Below, piece by piece: positions 1-6,022 of a DNA stretch of 34,749 bases. Source of the DNA: Rhodospirillales bacterium (GTDB lineage: Bacteria; Pseudomonadota; Alphaproteobacteria; Micavibrionales; Micavibrionaceae). The first letter of the stretch is position 1; each line of letters begins with the position of its first letter. Made by a program: the position numbers and the translations under genes. Location of the stretch: the NCBI GenBank assembly GCA_020638335.1, contig JACKIT010000011.1, forward strand, positions 1 through 34,749, written 5' to 3'. The notes beneath the pieces are model-generated. The model was not told where the DNA came from. It made no database searches and saw only the letters and a list, made by a program, of their open reading frames with translations.

Positions 1-816
1 TCAGGCGGCTCCGCTGGCAACACCATGGCAGGATTTGCTTCTTTCGGCGGACAAGGAGGGTTTATCGGCAAAGTCGCGGATGACGATCTGGGCAAAATAT
101 TCCAACATGATTTACGCTCCTTAGGGATTCAATTTGATACCCAGCCCCTGATTATGGGTGCAAAAACCGGCCGCTGCCTTATTTGCGTAACGCCAGACGC
201 CCAGCGCACCATGAACACTTTCCTGGGCGCCAGCGTCGAACTGACCCCCGGCGACATCGACGAAGATCTCATCGCCAAAGCCAAAATCACTTATCTGGAA
301 GGCTATCTGTTCGATCGTGACACCGCCAAACAAGCCTTTATATACGCCGCCGAAACCGCGCACGCCGCCGGCCACCGCGTCGCCCTTACGTTGTCAGACC
401 CATTCTGCGTTGACCGCCACCGCTCCGACTTCCTGCGGCTGGTAGAAAGCCACATCGATATTCTCTTCGCCAACGAGGAAGAAATAAAATCCCTCTTCAT
501 GCAAGAAAATTTTGAAGATGCCGCCAGCGCCGTCAGCAAGCATGTAGAAATCGCCGCCATGACGCGCAGCGAAAAAGGCGCGGTCATTAGGAACGGTGAA
601 ACAACTTATGAAATACCCGCCGCGCCCGTATCCGAAGTCATCGACACCACCGGCGCAGGTGACCAGTTTGCTGCCGGATTCCTCTATGGATTTACATCCG
701 GGAAAGACATTGAAACCTGCGGACGGCTCGGCGCGCTTGCCGCCGCCGAAGTCATCTCCCACATGGGCCCGCGCCCGGAGCATTCCTATAAAGAGCTGAT
801 CGCCAAAGCCGCCTAA
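1..816 (+). CDS. PfkB-family sugar/nucleoside kinase (adenosine kinase-like), 5' partial
   Basis: The reading frame is open from base 1, and the residues before the first ATG at 25 (SGGSAGNTMAGFASFGG) already belong to the conserved PfkB substrate-binding region, so the true start lies upstream of the window. The family phosphorylates ribose-type hydroxyls of sugars or nucleosides with ATP in the cytoplasm. The C-terminal PfkB signature is clear: DTTGAGDQFAAGF near residues 215-227 of the visible part holds the anion hole and the catalytic Asp. The overall pattern resembles the adenosine kinase-like proteins of alphaproteobacteria, but the substrate cannot be fixed from sequence alone. It is convergent with the macro-domain gene, and the two overlap by a few bases at their stops. 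Confidence 0.85.
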   Translation, partial: SGGSAGNTMAGFASFGGQGGFIGKVADDDLGKIFQHDLRSLGIQFDTQPLIMGAKTGRCLICVTPDAQRTMNTFLGASVELTPGDIDEDLIAKAKITYLEGYLFDRDTAKQAFIYAAETAHAAGHRVALTLSDPFCVDRHRSDFLRLVESHIDILFANEEEIKSLFMQENFEDAASAVSKHVEIAAMTRSEKGAVIRNGETTYEIPAAPVSEVIDTTGAGDQFAAGFLYGFTSGKDIETCGRLGALAAAEVISHMGPRPEHSYKELIAKAA

Positions 817-1367
817 AAAGAACGGCGCAAACGCTTTTCAAAGATCTGCATCGTTTCCGGACGCTGACATACAATGCGCACTTTATCAAAGTCATCGTCC
901 AGTCGATCGGTAATGCCCTGCAAAATCAACCGCGCTGCCCTCTCTTTCGGAAAACCTTTTTGCCCGGAACCGATAGGCGGAAAGGCTATAGAGCGCAAAG
1001 ACATTCTCCGCGCCAGTTCCATCGCCTTACGCGTAGCATTCAAAAGCTGCCGGTCATGACGATCCCACTCATCTTTCCAAACCGGCACAATCGCGAAAAA
1101 CACATTCCTGCACCCCATTTCAAACCCCGGAACAGCATAAACATCCCCCACTTGCGGATTGACCACATTCTGGCGCAAAAATTTATCCATCCCTTGCCCG
1201 GCGCAGCGCTGAATCGCTTTATTCACGCTCCCCCGATACTCAAGCGTTTGCGGAAGTAAAGTAACAACAGCGTCCATTTCCTGCGCAGCAATATTCCCCT
1301 GCACAAGCTCGATACGGTCTAAATAAGGATTGGAGGCTTGCACCGCCTCTGCTATGAATAACCCCAT
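813..1367 (-). CDS. Macro-domain (ADP-ribose-binding) protein
   Basis: A 184-residue single-domain protein. The hallmarks of a macro domain are visible: an N-terminal strand IELVQGNIAAQEMDAVV, then a segment TLEYRGSVNKAIQRCAG that is the usual GVDGAIH-like ligand loop in divergent form, and FPPIGSGQKGFPKERAA, which matches the second phosphate-binding loop (normally G-x-G-x-x-G-x-P). Macro domains bind ADP-ribose or related nucleotides, and some hydrolyse O-acetyl-ADP-ribose or protein-linked ADP-ribose. The first loop lacks the usual Asn-Ala-Ala-Asn, so activity is uncertain. The ATG at 1367 overlaps the start of the divergent binding-protein gene. A GTG at 1343 is an alternative start that would remove the overlap. 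Confidence 0.72.
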   Translation of the reverse strand: MGLFIAEAVQASNPYLDRIELVQGNIAAQEMDAVVTLLPQTLEYRGSVNKAIQRCAGQGMDKFLRQNVVNPQVGDVYAVPGFEMGCRNVFFAIVPVWKDEWDRHDRQLLNATRKAMELARRMSLRSIAFPPIGSGQKGFPKERAARLILQGITDRLDDDFDKVRIVCQRPETMQIFEKRLRRSF

Positions 1368-3090
1368 GCATTATAATAAGCTGATATATATTACTGTTTC
1401 ATTACTTTTTTGCTCTTTTTCTACTTCCTGGGCGCAAGAAAACACGATTTTCGGCCTTTCCATGCACGGTCAGCCAAAATACGACGCGAACGCCACGCAC
1501 CTGGACTACGCTAACGCGGACGCCCCCAAAGGCGGCAAAATCAAAATCGCCGCCATCGGCACGTTTGATACGCTTAATCCCTATTCCATCAAAGGCAAAG
1601 CCGCAATGGGGCTAAACCTTGCCTATGACCAACTCATGGCCCGCGTTTGGGACGAACCATTTACAATGTACCCTCTCATCGCCGAGCGCATCGAAATCCC
1701 GGAAGATCGTTCCTCTATAACTGTCCATATTAACCCCAAAGCCCGCTTTCACGACGGCTCTCCCATTACCGCAGACGACGTCATCTTTTCCTTTGAAACG
1801 TTGAAAGAACAGGGCCGCCCAAATATGCGGCAAATTTACGGTCTCGTCGATCAGGTTGTCCGGCGCGACCCTCTCACCGTTTACTTCCATTTCGGAGAAG
1901 GCTACGACCGTGAAACGGTGATGATTTTAACCCTAATGCCGGTTCTGTCCAAAGCCTATTGGCAAGACCGCACCTTCGACCAGACCACCCTGGAATCGCC
2001 CTTGCTAAATGGCCCCTACCGTATAAAAGATTTCGACGCCGGACGCTATATCACTTACGAGCGCGTACCGAACTACTGGGCCGCAGACCTGCTCACCAAT
2101 GTCGGCCATCATAACTTTGATGAAATTACTTACGAATATTACCGCGACGACAGCGTCTCCTTCGAGGCCTTTGCCTCAGGTCAAACCGACCTGAGACGCG
2201 AAAGCGATCTGCGTAAATGGTCTGATGCTTATGATTTTCCAGCCATTACCAATGGCGAGATCATCAAGGAAGCGCTGCCCCACAACCGCCCTGAAAAAAC
2301 CCGCGGCTTCATTTTTAACACGCGCCGTCCGCTCTTTGATGATATTCGTGTGCGCGAAGCGCTGACCCTGCTTTTTGATCGTTATCAACTCAATAAAACC
2401 TTGTTCAATCACGAAAAGAAATTCATAACCTCTTACTTCCCCAATTCTGAATTCGAAGCCCTGACATTCGTAACAGCGCCCGAAACCGTACCGATCGATA
2501 TGCGTGCACAAATGCGCAGCGCTTCGAAACTTCTTAAAGAATCTGGTTGGAGCGTTGAAAACGGCAAACAAACCAAAAACGGTGAGACGCTATCTTTTGA
2601 AGTTCTGCTCCAACATCCTGAAGATGAAAAAATCGCCCTGCATTTTCAGCAAAACCTCAAACGTCTCGGCATAGAAATACAAATCCGCGTTGCCGACTCC
2701 GCAGGATTCATCCGCCGCCTGCAAGCCTATGATTACGACATCGTCCTCCATCACTGGCAATCTTCCCTCTCTCCCGGCACCGAACAAATGCTCTATTGGG
2801 GCTGCGAAGCTGCCGGGCAACAAGGGCGGTTTAACTATGCTGGAATTTGCGATCCTGAAATCGACCGCCTCGCCGCACAGGTCGCACAAACCGCAAGCCG
2901 GGGCGAACTCGTTGAAACCATGCGCGCGCTCGATGCCAAACTGCTGGCCGGGCATTACATCATCCCGCTTTTCTACATTGGCAAGGACTTTGTCGCATAC
3001 AAAACAACAATCAAACGCCCGGAAATCACCCCGCTCTACGGTATGGTCACAGAAACATGGTGGACACAAACGGATGGGGACAATCCATAA
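1354..3090 (+). CDS. ABC transporter substrate-binding protein, family 5 (YejA-like)
   Basis: A periplasmic solute-binding protein of the SBP_bac_5 (oligopeptide/nickel) family, about 578 residues. A signal peptide is visible (MHYNKLIYITVSLLFCSFSTSWA, cleavage after Ala). The mature start, with FGLSMHGQPKY and DYANADAPKGGKIK, is typical of YejA-type proteins that feed peptide or microcin C uptake through YejBEF. Further family features are FHDGSPITADDVIFSFETL, LNGPYRIKDF, VPNYWA and LTLLFDRYQLN. No transporter permease or ATPase genes lie next to it here, so it works with components encoded elsewhere. Starts at 1354 and 1366 are both possible and neither has a good ribosome-binding site. The signal peptide reads well from either. 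The gene overlaps the 5' end of the divergent macro-domain gene. Confidence 0.88.
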   Translation: MNNPMHYNKLIYITVSLLFCSFSTSWAQENTIFGLSMHGQPKYDANATHLDYANADAPKGGKIKIAAIGTFDTLNPYSIKGKAAMGLNLAYDQLMARVWDEPFTMYPLIAERIEIPEDRSSITVHINPKARFHDGSPITADDVIFSFETLKEQGRPNMRQIYGLVDQVVRRDPLTVYFHFGEGYDRETVMILTLMPVLSKAYWQDRTFDQTTLESPLLNGPYRIKDFDAGRYITYERVPNYWAADLLTNVGHHNFDEITYEYYRDDSVSFEAFASGQTDLRRESDLRKWSDAYDFPAITNGEIIKEALPHNRPEKTRGFIFNTRRPLFDDIRVREALTLLFDRYQLNKTLFNHEKKFITSYFPNSEFEALTFVTAPETVPIDMRAQMRSASKLLKESGWSVENGKQTKNGETLSFEVLLQHPEDEKIALHFQQNLKRLGIEIQIRVADSAGFIRRLQAYDYDIVLHHWQSSLSPGTEQMLYWGCEAAGQQGRFNYAGICDPEIDRLAAQVAQTASRGELVETMRALDAKLLAGHYIIPLFYIGKDFVAYKTTIKRPEITPLYGMVTETWWTQTDGDNP

Positions 3091-3181
3091 GCTTTCATAA
3101 ATGATGATTGAGCCGACCATGCGCCCTTGCTATGATTCCCTGGATTTGAATTGTTTATGAGTCTTTAAGGAACGCACTTCA

Positions 3182-3718
3182 ATGTTCAAAAAACACCACG
3201 CTCTGGTTTTTGGTTTAGTATCCATAGTAGCCGTCACTGCCTGCACACCAGGCAAGGAAATCGGTGATATTGGCGGACAGTTCTGGCAGCGCTCCAACGT
3301 CTCCGACTCAATCTACATGCAAGGCCCCAAGGCCCAGCAAATGCTAAACCGCGATATTTCACGCTGTGTTGTCGATTTACGAGAGCTTGAACGTCTCGGC
3401 ACACTCAAAGATGCAATTCCAACAGACTTTCAGGGCCGGACCCTCAATCCTGACGAGCAAGAGCTTTACGACTGGGATACACCTGAACGCAACAAACATC
3501 TCTACGCTGAACACTCCGATTACACAAACTTTGAATCCTGCATGGAGGAAAAAGGATGGGAACGCGTCGAACATGTCCCCTTTGATGTCAGCCGTAAAGG
3601 CCGCGAGAACTACCTGCGCGCCCACGTCGACTATCATGAAAAATCTGGCGAAACAAAAACAAAAAGTCATCACCAAACAAGCAATGATATTGGCGATTAC
3701 GGCAATTTGAATGATTAA
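3182..3718 (+). CDS. Hypothetical lipoprotein
   Basis: A 178-residue protein that I do not recognise. It begins with a lipoprotein signal peptide: a basic MFKKHH, a hydrophobic stretch, and a lipobox VTAC with the modified cysteine near residue 21. The mature part is polar and charged, with two further cysteines (near SRCVVDL and ESCMEEKGW). The tail is rich in Lys, His and Asn. An AAGGAA ribosome-binding site precedes the ATG. It is probably anchored in the inner or outer membrane leaflet facing the periplasm. It stands alone, 91 bases after the binding-protein gene, and is followed by two strong GC-rich hairpins. Confidence 0.7.
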   Translation: MFKKHHALVFGLVSIVAVTACTPGKEIGDIGGQFWQRSNVSDSIYMQGPKAQQMLNRDISRCVVDLRELERLGTLKDAIPTDFQGRTLNPDEQELYDWDTPERNKHLYAEHSDYTNFESCMEEKGWERVEHVPFDVSRKGRENYLRAHVDYHEKSGETKTKSHHQTSNDIGDYGNLND

Positions 3719-3769
3719 GAGCCCAATTCTAACTTCCTTTAAAAAAGCGGAATAAAAAAGAAAAACGAA

Positions 3770-3840
3770 ACCCCGGCTTTAAGCCGGGGCCCATGGGACT
3801 TTGATATATATCATATAGACCCCGGATCAAGTCCGGGGTT
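3770..3840. repeat. Two CCCCGG hairpins between convergent genes (repeat and/or terminator)
   Basis: Two short perfect palindromes lie between the convergent lipoprotein and glycosyltransferase genes. The first is CCCCGGCTT/AAGCCGGGG at 3771-3789. The second is ACCCCGGA/TCCGGGGT at 3819-3839 with loop TCAAG. Each forms an 8-9 bp GC-rich stem, and they differ only in the inner bases, which suggests two members of one dispersed palindrome family. Their place between converging genes fits a bidirectional terminator role, though neither has a clean run of T after the stem on the plus strand. Confidence 0.65.
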
Positions 3841-3888
3841 TCGCAAGTTTTGTATTTCGGCGGAAAGAAGAACGTTGAGAATAACGTA

Positions 3889-4854
3889 TTAAGCCGCCCG
3901 GCGCTTTTTAAACATTTCCACGATTTTGGCCTTCACGTCTTCAACGCTCAGTGATCCCATCAGCGTATGATCCAAAGACGCTGGATCATACCCTTCAAAG
4001 TCAATAAGCTGATCAAAGCTCTCCGGCGTACGCACAAAATCCGTATGCCCGCCCCATGGCCGGTAAATAAGATCGTAACTCGGACCAAACAATCCCAAAG
4101 TCTGCACCAGCGCCGCCGCCGCGCAATGCATCAAACCGGAATCATTCCCCAGATAAAAATCACATCGAGCAATCGCCGCAGCCGCTTCACCCGGACTGCC
4201 CTTGGCAATGCAATCAATCCGCCGTTCTACAGGAACGCTCTCCAGAACTTTGAGCGCGTCTTCTTCCTCACCCGGCGCGCCAAACACCGCCACGCGCGCG
4301 CCTTCCATCACACCGCCCGGCCCGATCATAAAATTCACAATCTCAATAAACCGCTCAGCCGGCCAGGTCTTGCCAATCCAGTTCGCCGTTGGCCCAACAC
4401 CCAGAACCCGCCCACCTTCGGGAATAAGCCCGCGAGCTTTTTCCTTCTGTACATCCGTAAACCACAATTTCGGCCCCGGCACCTGATGCCCCAGCTTCAT
4501 CACAGCCGCATTTTGCCGCACCTTATGTGCGGCCTTGGCCGCGCAACCGCCAAAAATATATCGCTCTTTGGCCATAATCAGCCGCGAAACCGCCGAATTG
4601 CGCAAATCCACAACCATGTCCCAGCGCGTCCCGACAACCTGTCGCCACAACTTGGCCCAATGCATATTGCGTTTTTCTTTCTTGAGAGGAATTAGGCGCT
4701 CCAAAAGCGGATACCCCTCAAACAACGAAACCACCAGTGGCCCGCAAACAACAGTAACCCGCGCATCTGGATAGCGCTGCTCGATATAACGCAACAATCC
4801 GGTCGATAAAACCGCATCACCAATACGCGAAGATGTGATAAACAAAACTTTCAT
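3889..4854 (-). CDS. Glycosyltransferase family 9 (heptosyltransferase-like)
   Basis: A 321-residue GT-B-fold protein of the lipopolysaccharide heptosyltransferase family (GT9). The N-terminus MKVLFITSSRIGDAVLSTGLL is the typical acceptor-side motif with its GD pair. The C-terminal half has VGPTANWIGKTWPAERF and the donor-site signature YLGNDSGLMHCAAAA, followed by LFGPS. These enzymes add heptose or related sugars to core oligosaccharide at the cytoplasmic face of the inner membrane. The upstream in-frame codons come from the palindromic repeat at 4865-4938, so the start is placed at the MKVLF methionine. The exact sugar cannot be told. It is a lone gene, divergent from ygfZ. Confidence 0.85.
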   Translation of the reverse strand: MKVLFITSSRIGDAVLSTGLLRYIEQRYPDARVTVVCGPLVVSLFEGYPLLERLIPLKKEKRNMHWAKLWRQVVGTRWDMVVDLRNSAVSRLIMAKERYIFGGCAAKAAHKVRQNAAVMKLGHQVPGPKLWFTDVQKEKARGLIPEGGRVLGVGPTANWIGKTWPAERFIEIVNFMIGPGGVMEGARVAVFGAPGEEEDALKVLESVPVERRIDCIAKGSPGEAAAAIARCDFYLGNDSGLMHCAAAALVQTLGLFGPSYDLIYRPWGGHTDFVRTPESFDQLIDFEGYDPASLDHTLMGSLSVEDVKAKIVEMFKKRRAA

Positions 4855-4864
4855 AATTATTTTT

Positions 4865-4938
4865 AACCACAGATGGACACAGATAGACACAGATTTTTAT
4901 TGCCTTATATCTGTGTTCATCCGTGTTTATCTGTGGTT
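4865..4938. repeat. 74-bp palindromic repeat, ends AACCACAGAT
   Basis: The outer arms AACCACAGAT (4865-4874) and ATCTGTGGTT (4929-4938) are exact inverted copies. Inside, GACACAGAT is repeated twice and is mirrored by ATCTGTGTT and CCGTGTTTATCTG. It fills nearly the whole divergent space between the glycosyltransferase gene and ygfZ, so promoters of both genes must lie within or overlap it. The motif resembles a repeat widespread in environmental bacteria. Confidence 0.85.
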
Positions 4939-4948
4939 TCTTATTGAT

Positions 4949-5701
4949 ATGGAACAATTCTTTGTAAAATTAAAAAATAGAGGCCTCATCCATTTAGAAG
5001 GCGCAGACCGTCATGACTTTTTACAAGGTCTAATCACCAATGACATTGAAAAACTAAAACAAGACAAGATGCTCTATGCCTGCCTGCTCACCCCCCAAGG
5101 CAAATTCCTGCACGATTTTTTCATTTTAGAAGGCAAAGACTTTACCTTGCTCGACTGCGAAGGCAGCGATCGCGCACACGATCTCTATGAACGACTGCTC
5201 AAATACCGCCTGCGCAAAGACGTGCAAATTTCGGTAGAAGAACACAACGATGTCTATGCTACATTCGGCAGTGAAACCGGCCTGCCCGATCCCCGCCATC
5301 CCGATATGGGCTACCGAACCTTTGAAAAACCAGAAGACCTGCCGGAAGCACCCTTCGAAGAATGGGATCGCCGCCGCATTCAGCTGACCATTCCCGATGG
5401 CAGCCGCGATCTTATACCTGAAAAATCAACAATGGATGAAGGAAATATGGATCGCTGGAATGCCATCGATTACCAAAAAGGATGCTATATCGGCCAGGAA
5501 CTCACCGCCCGCATGCACTACCGCGGCCTCGGGAAAAAACATTTGAAGACAGTCAAATTAAAACCGTCATTGCGAGCGAATGAATATAAGAGAAGCAATC
5601 CAGAAAACTGGATTGCCACGTCGGCTTCGCCTCCTCGCAATGACATTATTGAACTCCGCTCCACCTGCGGTGATATTGGAATAGCTTTAGTGAAATCCTA
5701 A
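4949..5701 (+). CDS. ygfZ: tRNA-modifying/Fe-S repair protein YgfZ, with an in-frame palindromic insert
   Basis: A 250-residue folate-binding protein of the YgfZ/GcvT-like family, which supports iron-sulfur enzymes such as MiaB. It begins FVKLKNRGLIHLEGADRHDFLQGLITNDI, and the family signature KGCYIGQELTAR lies near residues 176-187. The C-terminal segment RSTCGDIGIALVKS corresponds to the usual strand that ends the family. Between them, about 26 residues (from about SLRANEYK to ASPPRNDI) are the translation of a palindromic repeat at 5566-5644, read in frame. The start at 4949 lies just past another repeat and has no clear ribosome-binding site. The gene overlaps the 3' end of the converging small gene. 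Confidence 0.88.
   Translation: MEQFFVKLKNRGLIHLEGADRHDFLQGLITNDIEKLKQDKMLYACLLTPQGKFLHDFFILEGKDFTLLDCEGSDRAHDLYERLLKYRLRKDVQISVEEHNDVYATFGSETGLPDPRHPDMGYRTFEKPEDLPEAPFEEWDRRRIQLTIPDGSRDLIPEKSTMDEGNMDRWNAIDYQKGCYIGQELTARMHYRGLGKKHLKTVKLKPSLRANEYKRSNPENWIATSASPPRNDIIELRSTCGDIGIALVKS
5566..5644. repeat. 79-bp palindromic repeat (GTCATTGCGAG family) inside ygfZ
   Basis: The terminal inverted repeats are GTCATTGCGAG (5566-5576) and CTCGCAATGAC (5634-5644). An internal perfect stem is formed by GCAATCCAG (5595-5603) and CTGGATTGC (5608-5616). The same termini occur at 5929-6012 and 30238-30329. This copy is within a coding region and is translated without a stop, like the Rickettsia palindromic elements. 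Confidence 0.92.
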
Positions 5702-5913
5702 ATAATTTCTGGCGCCAACTTAATCGCCAGCGTAAAAATCAAAAACGCAATGATAAAGGCCATCACGACAATCACATCTTTACGACTAAAAAAGTGATAC
5801 ATATCAAAGGTTTTCAGGACTTCCCCGTTTTTCTGCCCGCCTTTTTCGCCATGCTTACAGCCACAATGGCCACCACAACCACCTTCTTCGCGTTTTCCCG
5901 TCTCTTCGTTCAT
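5698..5913 (-). CDS. Small Cys/His-rich single-TM protein
   Basis: A 71-residue hypothetical protein. The N-terminal 30 residues are hydrophilic and rich in Gly, Cys and His (GCGGHCGCKHGEKGG), a pattern that could bind a metal. After DMYHFFSRKD comes one hydrophobic helix (VIVVMAFIIAFLIFTLAIKL), and the chain ends shortly after. The start is set at MNEETGK, because the in-frame sequence further upstream is the palindromic repeat at 5929-6012. Its stop overlaps that of the converging ygfZ. I do not know its function. A small membrane metal-binding or assembly factor is a guess. Confidence 0.6.
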   Translation of the reverse strand: MNEETGKREEGGCGGHCGCKHGEKGGQKNGEVLKTFDMYHFFSRKDVIVVMAFIIAFLIFTLAIKLAPEII

Positions 5914-5928
5914 GGCATCATCCCTTTC

Positions 5929-6012
5929 GTCATTGCGAGGAGCGAACGCGACGAAGCAATCCATCTCCATTAAACGACAATTCTAGATTGCTTCGCTATC
6001 GCTCGCAATGAC
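5929..6012. repeat. 84-bp palindromic repeat (GTCATTGCGAG family)
   Basis: The arms GTCATTGCGAG (5929-5939) and CTCGCAATGAC (6002-6012) are exact inverted copies, and an inner stem CGAAGCAAT (5952-5960) pairs with ATTGCTTCG (5987-5995). It sits between the 3' end of ppdK and the start of the small Cys/His-rich gene. Confidence 0.92.
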
Positions 6013-6022
6013 GATTACAAAT

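Noticed and set aside
3967..4695. A 242-residue plus-strand frame.
   Set aside because: It is the shadow of the glycosyltransferase gene and has the basic, Pro/Arg-rich composition typical of antisense frames.
4865..4938. A CRISPR-like array from the repeated GACACAGAT words.
   Set aside because: There is only one palindromic unit, with no regular spacers and no cas genes.
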